64,000 bases of DNA from assembly GCF_000701425.1 (NCBI RefSeq), contig NZ_JNIW01000012.1, positions 1 to 64,000 of the forward strand. The letters run 5' to 3'. This document shows, piece by piece, positions 36,178-44,899 of the stretch. The notes under the pieces were generated by a model. The model had not been told where the DNA came from, did no database searches, and saw only the letters and a list, made by a program, of their open reading frames with translations. The position numbers and the translations under genes are program-made. The DNA comes from Deinococcus frigens DSM 12807 (GTDB lineage: Bacteria > Deinococcota > Deinococci > Deinococcales > Deinococcaceae). Each line of letters opens with the position of its first letter. The stretch's first letter is position 1.

Positions 36178-36252
36178 TGGCCCCAGGGTACGCCTCACCG
36201 CGCGCGCGGGTCAGCGTTTGATCACACGGCGTCCTATCACGCGGCCCACGCC

Positions 36253-37152
36253 TCAGCGCACGTCCCTGAGCGCCTCGCGCGCCCCCTGCGCGTCGCGCCC
36301 GAGTTGCGCTTTCAGCTCGTCCAGGCCGCCGAATTTCTGTTCGCCGCGCAGGTGCGAGAAGAACTTGACCTGCAACTCCTTGCCGTAGAGGTTGCCCTCA
36401 AAGTCGAACAGGTGGACCTCGAAGCGGCGGGTCTTGCCGTTCACGGTGGGCCGGAACCCCACATTCGCCATGCCGTGCCAGCGTTCGCCCCTGTCGCCCA
36501 GCGCCACCACCGCGAACACGCCCAGCGGCAGCGCCTTGCCGTCCGGCACGCCGATATTGGCGGTGGGCCAGCCAATCGTGCGCCCCAACTGATCGCCGTG
36601 AATGACCACGCCCTGCGCGTCGTAGTGGCGGCCCAGCAGCCTTCCCGCGCCGTCCACGTCGCCCGCCGCCAGCAACTCGCGGATGCGAGTGCTCTTGATG
36701 TCCTCGCCGCCCAGTTGGTGCATCGGCAGGGCCACCACCTCGCCCGCCACGCCCCGCAGGTCCTCGACGCCCCCGGCCCGTCCGCGCCCGAAATGAAAGT
36801 CCTCGCCCACCACCAGCGTGCGGGGGCGCAGGGTCCGCAGATCGTCCAGGAACGCCTCCTTGGGCCGGGCCGCAAATTCGGGGGTAAAGGACATGGCAAT
36901 CGTCTCGTCCACGCCGTAGCGGGCCAGCAGGTCCAGCTTTTCCGGCAGGGTGGACAGGAATTCCACGCCCTGGGTCAGCACCCGCGTGGGCGGATCGAAG
37001 GTATAGACCACGCTGGGCACGCGGTGTTCGCGCGCCTTGGCCTTTAACTGGGCGATCAGCGCCTGATGTCCCAGATGCACGCCGTCAAACGATCCCACCG
37101 CCACCACCGTTTCGGTATCGGGGCGCTGGGCGGGTGACACGTAGGTTTTCAC
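36253..37152 (-). CDS. ribF: Bifunctional riboflavin kinase/FAD synthetase RibF
   Basis: A 299-residue enzyme that makes FMN and then FAD. The N-terminal adenylyltransferase domain has GSFDGVHLGHQALI (about 20-33) and STRIRELLAAGDV. The C-terminal flavokinase domain has GRTIGWPTANIGVPDGKALPLGVFAV with the PTAN motif and GVFAV strand. The GTG start overlaps the stop of the upstream NUDIX gene by 4 bp (GTGA). No FMN riboswitch is seen upstream. Confidence 0.95.
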   Translation of the reverse strand: MKTYVSPAQRPDTETVVAVGSFDGVHLGHQALIAQLKAKAREHRVPSVVYTFDPPTRVLTQGVEFLSTLPEKLDLLARYGVDETIAMSFTPEFAARPKEAFLDDLRTLRPRTLVVGEDFHFGRGRAGGVEDLRGVAGEVVALPMHQLGGEDIKSTRIRELLAAGDVDGAGRLLGRHYDAQGVVIHGDQLGRTIGWPTANIGVPDGKALPLGVFAVVALGDRGERWHGMANVGFRPTVNGKTRRFEVHLFDFEGNLYGKELQVKFFSHLRGEQKFGGLDELKAQLGRDAQGAREALRDVR

Positions 37153-37664
37153 CCGTCTGCCGGGTTGTGGGTGTCCAGGCTCTGAAGGCCGTACAGCGCC
37201 GCAGCCAGCGTCGTCGCGCTGCCCACGATGCGGCCCTCGCGCATGCCGTCCAGCACCCGCTGGGGCGGCATCCAGACCACCTCGATGTCCTCGTCCTCGT
37301 CGTGGGGCAGCTTGCTTTCACGCAGGTTGGTCGCCTGGAACACGTACAGGTGCTCGTCGCAGAAGCCGGGGCTGGAGTAAAAGCGGGTCAACAGGCGCAT
37401 CTCGCCGTCCAGTCCAGCCTCTTCCTGCAACTCGCGGCGGGCCGCCGCCTCCGGGGATTCCTCGCCGTCGATCAGGCCCGCCGGAGCTTCCAGGGTGTGG
37501 GCGTCCACGGCGCGGCGGAACTGGCGCACCAGCAGCATCTCGCCCGCGTCGTTCAGGGCCAGCACGGCCACGGCGTCGGCGTGGCGGATCACCTCCCACT
37601 TGTTCTCCAGCAGTTCCAGTTTCAGGATGTGGCCGTCATAGATGGTCCGGGCTTCGCCAGTCAT
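37149..37664 (-). CDS. NUDIX hydrolase, ADP-ribose pyrophosphatase type
   Basis: A 171-residue enzyme. The NUDIX box is GLIDGEESPEAAARRELQEEAGL (about 63-85), and the preceding VRQFRRAVDAHTLEAPAG is the ADP-ribose pyrophosphatase hallmark, with YSSPGFCDEHLYVF after the box. It would cleave ADP-ribose to AMP and ribose 5-phosphate. The start at 37664 is set by TACAAT seven bases upstream, so an ATG nine bases earlier is not used. It precedes ribF in one transcript. Confidence 0.9.
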   Translation of the reverse strand: MTGEARTIYDGHILKLELLENKWEVIRHADAVAVLALNDAGEMLLVRQFRRAVDAHTLEAPAGLIDGEESPEAAARRELQEEAGLDGEMRLLTRFYSSPGFCDEHLYVFQATNLRESKLPHDEDEDIEVVWMPPQRVLDGMREGRIVGSATTLAAALYGLQSLDTHNPADG

Positions 37665-37962
37665 GCGGGCCATTGTAGGGATGTGCGGCGGGGGTTTGGC
37701 TGCTTGCAGGTGGGAAGGCTTGAGCTTTAGCTGGTTGCTCCACCCCCCAGCCCCCAGCCCCAGAGGGGACGGGGGAGCTTACGTTGCACTGGGCAGGGGT
37801 TCGTTGGGATTGATCGGCGGGAATTTGAGGTAGAGGTTCCTGCTCACACGCCCCGCTCCGCCCAGCGTCGTAAGGCCCGTCCGCTGCGCGTCCGACGGCC
37901 TTCGGTGGCTGTGTGCGGTGGGGTTGATGTGGAGTTCTGAAGGCTGGATCTGTCCCCTCTCC

Positions 37963-38047
37963 CCTTGTGGGTGACTGGTACAGCCGCGTAGCGGAGGGAG
38001 GGAGAAGCGAAGCGTCGGAAGGGTGAGGGGGCCACCGTGCAGGCCGC
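37963..38047 (+). repeat. GC-rich dispersed intergenic repeat, copy A
   Basis: This stretch (opening CCCCTCTCCCCTTG, then GGTGA, closing GAGGGGGCCACCG..CAGGCCG) is closely matched, on the other strand, at 54751-54833 between hutU and hutG, and its end is matched again near 52901-52921. The rest of 37665-38105 holds no gene I can support. Confidence 0.5.
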
Positions 38048-38105
38048 AAATGCAAACTGGATGGATACGGTTTCATCTCTCTTTCCGCCCAATACAATGC
38101 CCCCT

Positions 38106-39716
38106 ATGTCCGCCCTGCCCCCCCATCTGGCCCAACCCCTGACCCCCTACACCGGGCAGACGGTGGCGGTAGGCGTGTCAGGTGGGGCCGATTCGGTGGC
38201 ACTCTTGCGGGCGCTCCTTCTGGCCGGGGCGCGGCCTGTCGCCGTCCACTTGGACCACGCCCTGCGCCCCGAATCGGCTGAGGACGCCCGCTGGGTGGCG
38301 CAACTGGCCGAATCGCTGAACGCCCCCCACGAGTCGGCGCGGGTGGACGTGGCGGCGGTGGCGGCGGCGCGCGGCTGGAATCTGGAGGACGCCGCCCGCC
38401 GCGTGCGCTACGACTTGCTGGGACGCGTGGCCAAGCAGCACCGCGCCGCCGCCATCCTGACCGCCCACACCCGCCGCGACCTGGCCGAGACGGTGCTGAT
38501 GGGGGTGCTGCGGGGCGAGGCGGTCCTCAGCGGTATTCCCGCCGAACGGGGCCGGGTGCGCCGTCCCTGGCTGGATGTGCCGCGCGAAGACCTCGAAGCG
38601 TTCCTGACTGTACTGGGTCAGCCCTGGCGTGAGGACGCCTCCAACGCCGATCCCGCGTTTACCCGCGCGTGGATTCGCCGCGAGGTGATGCCCGTGCTGA
38701 GCGCCCGCTTTCCGGGGGCCGAGGCGGGACTGGCGCGGGTGGCACGGTACGCCGCACAGGACGACGCCGCGCTGAATGAACTGGCCGCCCGCCTGACGTC
38801 GCATGTTCCTCTGCAAAAGCAACCCGCCGCCGTGCTGCGCCGCTATGTGCGCCGGGGGCTGGTGGGTGCGGGGCTGTCCTTCCACGCCGGTCACCTGGAA
38901 CTTCTGGCGGGCGCATTAAAAACCGGCGAAACGGCCCACGTCACGTTGCCGGACGCGCGGGAGGTCACGGCTACGGGCGGGCGCTTGTATCTGGCGGCGC
39001 AGCGTTGGCCCGAACCGGATTTCTCCCTGCCGCCTGGCTGGCAGCGCCGCACCCGGCAGGACGGGGACCGGGTTCGCCTGCCCAGCGGCACCCGCAAGCT
39101 CAGCGACGTGCTGACCGATCTCAAGATTCCGCGCCGGGACCGCTCCGCCGCGCCGCTCGTGGTGTCCGGGGGCGGCGTGCAGTGGGTGGGCGTCTCGCCT
39201 CCGGTGTGGGCCGTGGGCGCGCGGGAGGCGGTGGGCGCGGCCCCGGACCCCATGCACTCCGCGATGGGCGAGGCGCTGGATTTGGCCCGGCAGGCGGCAG
39301 CCGAACAGGAGGTCCCGGTGGGCGCGGTGGTTCTCGGCCCGGATGGCGCGGTGGTGGGCCGGGGCCGCAACACCTCGCGGGCAGACGGTGACATGACCCG
39401 CCACGCCGAACTGGCCGCTTTGCGAGATGCTTGCTCTCACCTGGGAACACCGTATCTGACGGCCTGTACCCTTGTTGTCACGCTGGAACCCTGCCCGATG
39501 TGCCTGGGAGCGGCGCTGGAAGCGCGGGTGGGCCACATCGTTTACGGCGCGGCCAACCCCAGGGCCGGTGCGCTGGGCGGCGTGACCGACGTGCTGGCCA
39601 GCCACTGGGGCCACGCACCCACGGTGACGGGCGGCGTGCGGGCGGGAGAGGCGGCGCGGCTGCTGCGGGCCACCTTCCAGGGCATCCGGGAGGGTCGGCA
39701 GGTGGACGGCTCCTGA
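38106..39716 (+). CDS. Fused tRNA(Ile)-lysidine synthetase (TilS) and tRNA adenosine deaminase (TadA)
   Basis: A 536-residue fusion. The N-terminal part (about 1-375) is TilS, with the PP-loop SGGADS at 25-30 and the downstream HLDHALRPESAEDARWV; it converts C34 of the CAU anticodon of tRNA-Ile2 to lysidine. The C-terminal part (about 385-536) is TadA, with the zinc ligands His433 (HAE) and Cys463/Cys466 (PCPMC); it deaminates A34 of tRNA-Arg(ACG) to inosine. The two halves are joined in frame by a short Ala/Gly linker with no stop or internal start signal. TACAAT seven bases before ATG 38106 sets the start. Both activities modify the wobble base, so the fusion gathers anticodon editing in one polypeptide. 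Confidence 0.92.
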   Translation: MSALPPHLAQPLTPYTGQTVAVGVSGGADSVALLRALLLAGARPVAVHLDHALRPESAEDARWVAQLAESLNAPHESARVDVAAVAAARGWNLEDAARRVRYDLLGRVAKQHRAAAILTAHTRRDLAETVLMGVLRGEAVLSGIPAERGRVRRPWLDVPREDLEAFLTVLGQPWREDASNADPAFTRAWIRREVMPVLSARFPGAEAGLARVARYAAQDDAALNELAARLTSHVPLQKQPAAVLRRYVRRGLVGAGLSFHAGHLELLAGALKTGETAHVTLPDAREVTATGGRLYLAAQRWPEPDFSLPPGWQRRTRQDGDRVRLPSGTRKLSDVLTDLKIPRRDRSAAPLVVSGGGVQWVGVSPPVWAVGAREAVGAAPDPMHSAMGEALDLARQAAAEQEVPVGAVVLGPDGAVVGRGRNTSRADGDMTRHAELAALRDACSHLGTPYLTACTLVVTLEPCPMCLGAALEARVGHIVYGAANPRAGALGGVTDVLASHWGHAPTVTGGVRAGEAARLLRATFQGIREGRQVDGS

Positions 39717-39756
39717 TTTCGTCCCGCGCATCTTCCCGACTTGCTACCCTCCTCGC

Positions 39757-40911
39757 GTGACCATTCCCGCCTCTGCACTCCATGACGCTGCCGAACGCTT
39801 CGGCACGCCGCTCTACGTCTACGACGCCGCCGAGCTGGACGCCGCCCTGGCGCGGGTGCGGGCTGCCTTCGGCACGGCGCGGGTGTATTATGCCATGAAG
39901 GCCAATCCCAACCTCACGTTGCTGCGCCGCCTGCACGGGGCCGGGGTGGGCTTTGAATGCGTCAGCCCCGGTGAACTGGCCCGCGCAGAGGCGGTGGGGG
40001 CATCTGGCGAGCGGATTCTGGTCAACGGCCCCGCCAAGTCCGAGACCGAGTATTCGGCTGGCGGGCGGCTGGGCGCAACATTCATCGTGGACCGCGCGGA
40101 AGAGGTGGCCCTGTTGCCGCCTCACTCCCGTGCGCTGGTGCGCGTCAATCCGGCCCTGGCGGTCAGCACGCACGATCACCTGGCAACGGGGGCGGTAGGC
40201 AGCAAATTCGGCGTGACGCTTGCCCAGGCCCCGCGCGTGCTGGCCGCGTTGCGCGACGCCGGGCACACCGCGCTGGGCCTGCACGTCCACATTGGCAGCG
40301 CGATCCGCGACGCCCACGATTTCACGGCGGCCTTCGGGCGGCTGACCGAACTGCGGGCGCAGACCGGGCCGCTGGCCGTGCTGGATGCGGGCGGAGGCTG
40401 GGGCCTGGACGCCGATCTGGGCGGGATCGCGCGTGAAGCGCGGGCCGCCGCCTCGGCCTTTGGCGCAGCGCTGTGGGTGGAGCCGGGGCGCTATCTGGTG
40501 GCCCGCGCCGGAACGCTGCTCACGCGCGTGGTGGGTACCAAACGCACCGGCGGCACCTTCTGTCTGGTGGACGCGGGCATGACCGAACTGCTGCGCCCCA
40601 TGCTGTACGGCGCGCTTCACCCGGTCACGCCGCTGTGGGACGGCGGCGAAACTGGGGTGTGGGACATTGCCGGACCCGCCTGCGAGAGCGGCGATCTGCT
40701 GGCCCGGGGCGTGTCGCTGCCGCAGCCCCGGCGCGGCGAACTCCTGGCCATCGGGGAGGCCGGGGCCTACGGCGCGGCCATGAGCAGCACCTACCTGACC
40801 CGCTCCCGCCCCGCCGAGGCGCTGTATCAGGCCGGAGGAGAAAACGGCGCGGACTGGACCCTGATTCGCCGCCGCGAAACCCCGCAGGACGTGTGGGCAG
40901 CGGAAACCTGA
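39757..40911 (+). CDS. lysA: Diaminopimelate decarboxylase-like PLP enzyme
   Basis: A 384-residue fold-type III PLP decarboxylase. The cofactor Lys is in YYAMKANPN (about 44-52), with HVHIGSAI (about 174-181), the Gly-rich DAGGGWGLD and the C-terminal GPACESGDLL containing the active-site Cys of the family. It matches LysA, which makes lysine from meso-diaminopimelate. Deinococcus is reported to use ornithine in its peptidoglycan and an aminoadipate route to lysine, so the real substrate deserves caution. GTG start, with TACCCT six bases upstream. Confidence 0.88.
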   Translation: MTIPASALHDAAERFGTPLYVYDAAELDAALARVRAAFGTARVYYAMKANPNLTLLRRLHGAGVGFECVSPGELARAEAVGASGERILVNGPAKSETEYSAGGRLGATFIVDRAEEVALLPPHSRALVRVNPALAVSTHDHLATGAVGSKFGVTLAQAPRVLAALRDAGHTALGLHVHIGSAIRDAHDFTAAFGRLTELRAQTGPLAVLDAGGGWGLDADLGGIAREARAAASAFGAALWVEPGRYLVARAGTLLTRVVGTKRTGGTFCLVDAGMTELLRPMLYGALHPVTPLWDGGETGVWDIAGPACESGDLLARGVSLPQPRRGELLAIGEAGAYGAAMSSTYLTRSRPAEALYQAGGENGADWTLIRRRETPQDVWAAET

Positions 40912-40944
40912 GCGATCTGCACCAGCGCCTTCACGTCCTGTCCT

Positions 40945-41685
40945 CTACGGCAGCAGGTCGGCCTCGTCGATCAAAAAGTCCACCGCGCCGCTGCCGATCT
41001 CGTAATAGCCGCCGATCACCTGGATCTGGCCCCGCGCCTCGGCGGCCTGGATCACGGTCTGCTCGCGCAGGGTCTGGACCTGGTGGCGCACGTTGTTCAG
41101 CACCGCCTCGCGCATGCGGGCCTTTTTGTCGCGGATGCGCGGCATGCCCACCAGGCTGGGCGTGATGCGGTGGATGAGGCCCTGAAGGTTCTGCGGCTCC
41201 TGCGCGATCTTCTCGGGCGGCAGCATGGCGGCGGCCACCGCGCCGCAAGCCTCGTGGCCCATCACCATCACCAGATGCACGTCCAGGTGTTCGATGGCGT
41301 ATTCCAGCGTCCCCAGCCCCGCCTCGCCCACCACGTTGCCCGCCACCCGCACCACGAACAGGTCCCCCAGCCCCACGTCGAAGACCAGTTCCACCGGGAC
41401 GCGGCTGTCGCTACACGCCAGCACGGCGGCGTAGGGCGTTTGCCCCATGATCTGTGCGCGGCGCTCATTGACGCCCAGCTCGGGCCGTCCGCTCTTGCCG
41501 CTGAAGAAGCGGGCGTTGCCGTCCTTGAGCGCCTCGATGGCCCCGGCAGGCGTCTGGATGTCGGTGTGGTGGCGCAGCGCCGCGATGTCCTCCATGCTGG
41601 CCCCGCGCCGGATGGCGTCCAGGATGCGGCGTTCCAGTTGGGCGGTCGTCTGCGCGGGGGCCGTGACGGGCGGTGAGTCGGTCAT
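40945..41685 (-). CDS. Beta-class carbonic anhydrase
   Basis: A 246-residue zinc enzyme that interconverts CO2 and bicarbonate. The beta-class ligands are present: CSDSR (about 91-95), HEAC (about 145-148) and surrounding [11 protein letters not shown] and VVRVAGN motifs. The N-terminal 50 residues are extra relative to short forms. TAAAGT eight bases before the ATG is the likely promoter box. No CO2-concentrating genes are nearby. Confidence 0.93.
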   Translation of the reverse strand: MTDSPPVTAPAQTTAQLERRILDAIRRGASMEDIAALRHHTDIQTPAGAIEALKDGNARFFSGKSGRPELGVNERRAQIMGQTPYAAVLACSDSRVPVELVFDVGLGDLFVVRVAGNVVGEAGLGTLEYAIEHLDVHLVMVMGHEACGAVAAAMLPPEKIAQEPQNLQGLIHRITPSLVGMPRIRDKKARMREAVLNNVRHQVQTLREQTVIQAAEARGQIQVIGGYYEIGSGAVDFLIDEADLLP

Positions 41686-41765
41686 GTGTGCCGACTTTAT
41701 CCGCTCGGCGGCGCGGTGCCCCTTCGCTGTCCATCGCGCCGCGCCGCTTGACCTATCCTCGGTGC

Positions 41766-42152
41766 ATGACCGACACCCAGGGCGACTTTCAGGCCGAGAC
41801 GCTGACGACGCAGGAACTGCTCGAACGCTACGCCATGCTGCGCGACACCATCCAGGGTTTGGAGGCCGAGCGCGAGGTGCTGGGCGCCCAGCTCAAGGCC
41901 GCTCTGGCAGGCGGCGAGCGGGCCGAGACGGACCTGTACCGCGCCGTCCTCAGGGTCTCGCGCCGCATCGAGTACCCGCTGGACCGCTTCCGCGAAGTGT
42001 TTGGCGACGCCGCCGCCCTGGAAGTCGCCACGGTAGACCGCAAGAAGGCCGACGCCCTGGCCGGAGCGGGCGATCTGGACCCGGACCGCCTGCACGAACT
42101 GGGCGTGGTGCGGGAAATCCAGGTGTTGACGTTGCAGCCGAAGACGCGCTGA
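41766..42152 (+). CDS. Coiled-coil protein of unknown function
   Basis: A 128-residue soluble protein. About residues 10-45 form a likely coiled coil ([20 protein letters not shown] onward); the remainder is an alpha/beta segment ending [12 protein letters not shown]. No family is recognised. TATCCT six bases before the ATG supports this start over an upstream in-frame ATG. Confidence 0.6.
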   Translation: MTDTQGDFQAETLTTQELLERYAMLRDTIQGLEAEREVLGAQLKAALAGGERAETDLYRAVLRVSRRIEYPLDRFREVFGDAAALEVATVDRKKADALAGAGDLDPDRLHELGVVREIQVLTLQPKTR

Positions 42153-42158
42153 GCGCGT

Positions 42159-42259
42159 GGTCTAAAAGTCTGAAGGTCAAACGGTCTAGCCGCTCTAACA
42201 ACTGCTTTGCTTTAGCGATTTGACCTTTTGACGGTGGCGCAAGTTGACGGTGGCGCAAG
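42159..42259. repeat. Octamer-periodic inverted repeat, copy 6, with 16-bp duplication
   Basis: Five units in 8-bp phase (GGTCTAAA, AGTCTGAA, GGTCAAAC, GGTCTAGC, CGCTCTAA; 42159-42198) face ATTTGACC and TTTTGACG (42218-42233) across a spacer that starts CAACTGC and ends GCTTTAGCG. The arms can fold together. A perfect 16-bp tandem duplication (42228-42243 and 42244-42259) follows, exactly two unit lengths. Confidence 0.6.
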
Positions 42260-42313
42260 CATGGCTCCCGCGAAGACCAAAAAAAATGCCCACCCCTCGG
42301 CGAGCCAAAAAAA

Positions 42314-42415
42314 GCATTGCCGGTGAGCAACGGCACCCACGAATCATCCCTTATGGCTGCTGCCTTCCGGCTCTGACCAGGTTCGAGCGTCCGCGCTGCG
42401 CTGCGCCAGCAATGC
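42314..42415 (-). ncRNA. ffs: Signal recognition particle 4.5S RNA
   Basis: The apical domain is unmistakable on this strand: ACCTGGTCAGAGCCGGAAGGCAGCAGC, with the GGAA tetraloop that binds Ffh. The ends GCATTGC and GCAATGC pair, giving about 102 nt. Seven T residues follow (42307-42313), so the closing helix also serves as terminator. Confidence 0.93.
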
Positions 42416-42422
42416 GCCGTAG

Positions 42423-42450
42423 AAGATAGCACAGCGACCTGGCAGGTCAA
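42423..42450 (-). promoter_or_regulatory. Promoter of the SRP RNA gene
   Basis: Read on the minus strand: -35 TTGACC (42445-42450), 16-bp spacer, -10 TATCTT (42423-42428) preceded by TGC, with transcription expected to start near 42416. Confidence 0.7.
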
Positions 42451-42511
42451 GGATGGGCGGTGGCTCTGGCTGCGGCGGCAGTGGCGGGGGTTCAGTACAC
42501 GGATGCATAAC

Positions 42512-42573
42512 TTGAAGCCCCTTGCATAGTGCGCTATCTTCTTTATCAACACCGCTCAAGAGGCGGGTTTTTT
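42512..42573 (+). promoter_or_regulatory. Promoter immediately followed by a terminator-like hairpin
   Basis: TTGAAG (42512-42517), a 17-bp spacer and TATCTT (42535-42540) make a good sigma-70 promoter. Only about 12 bases after the -10, an ACCGC-TCAAGAG-GCGGGTTTTTT hairpin starts (42551-42573). It runs toward the 3' end of mobA on the other strand. A transcript from here would be about 25-30 nt or antisense to mobA. Confidence 0.4.
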
Positions 42574-43165
42574 ATGGCTTTGTGTCGGGGCTTTCCGCTG
42601 CCAGGGCTGCCAGATCATCCGGCGTATTCACGTTCCGCAGAGCGGGGGAGAGGCCGGATACCAGGATGCTGCTTTCTGGTGGGGCCGCCCGTTTCAAACG
42701 CCGCTCCCCAGCGTCCAACAACTCGGTCACGCGCCCCAGCAATTCGCGGCAGTACAGCCCGGCCAGCGGCTGAGGGCGTCCCTCTTTGTCTAATGGCAGG
42801 ACGGCCAGCGCCTGCGGTGTGCGTTCACGCGCCAGCGCGGCCCAGAACTCAGGCGTCAGGCCGGGCAGATCGACGCCCGTGAAGGCCAGCCAGTCGCTGG
42901 TCGTGTGACTTAGCGCCGCCTCCAATCCGGCCAGCGGTCCCTCGCCGGGGCGGGTGTCCGAGATGGTCTCCCAGCCGTCCAGCACATACTTTCCAGCAGG
43001 AGCGATCAGAATACGGATGGGGCAGTCCTGCAAACTGTCGGCGACGTGGCGCAGCAGCGGTTGCCCGCGCAGCAGTGCCAGCGCCTTGTCCGAGCCGAAG
43101 CGGCTGGAGCGGCCCCCGGCGGTGATGGCCGCCGTGATGTGCCCATCACTGGAGGCCCGGCTCAC
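42572..43165 (-). CDS. mobA: Molybdenum cofactor guanylyltransferase MobA
   Basis: A 197-residue nucleotidyltransferase that attaches GMP to molybdopterin. The GTP-binding motif is AGGRSSRFGSDKALALL (about 16-32), with FTGVDLPGLTPEFW (metal-binding Asp) and the GRPQPLAGLYC segment of MobA. The GTG start lies seven bases after the aldehyde dehydrogenase stop, so both are likely in one transcript. No other Mo-cofactor gene is nearby. Confidence 0.88.
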   Translation of the reverse strand: MSRASSDGHITAAITAGGRSSRFGSDKALALLRGQPLLRHVADSLQDCPIRILIAPAGKYVLDGWETISDTRPGEGPLAGLEAALSHTTSDWLAFTGVDLPGLTPEFWAALARERTPQALAVLPLDKEGRPQPLAGLYCRELLGRVTELLDAGERRLKRAAPPESSILVSGLSPALRNVNTPDDLAALAAESPDTKP

Positions 43166-43172
43166 ACGCTCG

Positions 43173-44639
43173 CTACTCGCGCGGCCCGGCCTGGCGTTCC
43201 AGCAGGCGCAAGGCCCAGGCGGTCAGGCGCGGCAGCGGGCGGCCATACGGCGGGTACATCAGGCGCACCGGGGATGGGCGCGGCTCGCGCAGGATGGCCC
43301 GCTCGTGGCTGAAGGTGCGGAACCCGTGTTCGCCGTGGTAGTTGCCCATGCCGCTACTCCCCACGCCGCCGAAGGGCAGGTGCGGGTTGATCAGGTGGAT
43401 CACGGTGCCGCCCACCACCAGGCCGCCGCTGATGGTCTCGCGCTTAACCTGCTCCACGGCGGTCTCGTCCTGTGCGAACAGGTACAGCGCCAGCGGGGGG
43501 TCCAGATGCCGGATCAGCGCCAGCGCCTCTTCAAAATTGTTATAGGTCAGCACCGGCAGCACCGGGCCGAACAGTTCCTCGCCCATCAGCGGCATGTGCG
43601 GCGTCACGTCGGTGACCACGGTGGGCGAGATGAAGCGCGCCTGCGGATCGAATTCGCCGCCCAGCGCCACCCGCGCGCCCTGTTCTACGCTGTGGGCGGT
43701 CAGCCGCTGGAGGCGTTCCACGCTGGCCGCGTCCACCATGCGTCCGTAGTCCGGCCCAGCCCGCTGCCACGCGCGGTCCCCGTAGCGCCGCGCGATCACG
43801 GCGTCCAGCTCCAGCACAAAGGCGTCGCGCATCCCGGCGGGCAGCAGCACGTAGTCGGGGGCCACGCAGGTCTGCCCGGCGTTCAGCAGTTTGCCCCAGG
43901 CAATGCGCTCGGCAGCCGTCTTCAGGTCCGCGCTGGGGTGCAGCAGGGCCGGGGATTTTCCGCCCAGTTCCAGCGTCACGCTGCTCAGGTTCCGCGCGGC
44001 AGCCGTCATGACCTGGCGGCCCACCGCGCCGCTGCCGGTAAAGAAGATGTGATCAAAGGGCAGCGTGGTCAGGGTGTGGGCCGCCGCGCCGTCCCCCTCC
44101 ACCACGGCCACCAGCCTCGGCTCGAAGACGCCTGCCAGCAGCTCCTTTAAAGCGCGCGAGGTGTGCGGGGCCTTTTCGCTGGGTTTGAGGATCACCGTGT
44201 TGCCCGCCGCCAGACTGGCGATCAGCGGCGACAGCGCCAGATTGACCGGGTAATTCCAGGGACTCAGGATCAGCGTGACGCCGCGCGCCTGAAAGCGCAC
44301 CTCGCTGTGCGCCCCGGCCAGCATCAGCGGGGTGGCAATTTTGCGGGGAGCCATCCAGCGCGGCAGGCGGCGGACGATGAACTGGAGTTCTTCCAGAACC
44401 GGGTGAATCTCGGTGAGTTCGGCCTCGGCGCGGCTCTTGCCCAGGTCCAGGGCCATCGCGTCGGCCAGCGCCACGCGCCCGGCTTTAATGGCGTCGTGCA
44501 GCCGCCGCAACATCGCCTGCCGCTCGGCCACGTCCGTCTGCGCGGCCCGCCAGCGCCAGTCTTGCTGGGTCTGGAACAGGGTCTTCAGGTCTGCCTCGGA
44601 AGGCTGGATGGCGGTGGGCGGGGGCTGGGGAGCAGTCAT
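43173..44639 (-). CDS. Aldehyde dehydrogenase, class 3-like
   Basis: A 488-residue NAD(P)-dependent aldehyde dehydrogenase. The active-site Cys is in NAGQTCVAPDYVL, the general-base Glu in LELGGKSP (about 222-229), and the cofactor region in FFTGSGAVGRQV. The ALDH3-type end PFGGVGSSGMGNYHGEHGFRTFSH is clear, pointing to long-chain or aromatic aldehydes rather than a specific substrate. A GAGG Shine-Dalgarno lies nearby, and a 23-bp tandem repeat stands directly upstream. It precedes mobA. Confidence 0.9.
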   Translation of the reverse strand: MTAPQPPPTAIQPSEADLKTLFQTQQDWRWRAAQTDVAERQAMLRRLHDAIKAGRVALADAMALDLGKSRAEAELTEIHPVLEELQFIVRRLPRWMAPRKIATPLMLAGAHSEVRFQARGVTLILSPWNYPVNLALSPLIASLAAGNTVILKPSEKAPHTSRALKELLAGVFEPRLVAVVEGDGAAAHTLTTLPFDHIFFTGSGAVGRQVMTAAARNLSSVTLELGGKSPALLHPSADLKTAAERIAWGKLLNAGQTCVAPDYVLLPAGMRDAFVLELDAVIARRYGDRAWQRAGPDYGRMVDAASVERLQRLTAHSVEQGARVALGGEFDPQARFISPTVVTDVTPHMPLMGEELFGPVLPVLTYNNFEEALALIRHLDPPLALYLFAQDETAVEQVKRETISGGLVVGGTVIHLINPHLPFGGVGSSGMGNYHGEHGFRTFSHERAILREPRPSPVRLMYPPYGRPLPRLTAWALRLLERQAGPRE

Positions 44640-44650
44640 GGCGGGACCTC

Positions 44651-44705
44651 GCAGATAGGGCAGGGCAAACAGGGCAGATAGGGCAGGGCAAACAGGGCAG
44701 ACAGG
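44651..44705. repeat. 23-bp tandem repeat (2.4 copies) upstream of the aldehyde dehydrogenase
   Basis: Copies start at 44651, 44674 and 44697 (partial). The first two are identical and begin GCAGATAGGGCAGGGCAAAC. The array lies 12 bp before the ALDH start codon, where it would fall in the leader or promoter. Confidence 0.85.
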
Positions 44706-44899
44706 TGAGAAGGAACGGGAATTGAACCAAGTATAAGACGCTGGGGAGATGCCGCGCGTGTGTGATTCGGGTAGGCATCTTTACCCGCAGGAGCCGCCTT
44801 AAGCTCTCCGTTACAAAGCGGGCGAAACGACACTCAGGGTCAGCACGGGGAAGCACACTGCGAGGCGAAAGACAATTCACTGTTCTCGGAGGTTTCTAC

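Noticed and set aside
36178..37200. FMN riboswitch for ribF
   Set aside because: ribF starts inside an overlapping NUDIX gene with a leaderless promoter; there is no leader long enough for a riboswitch.
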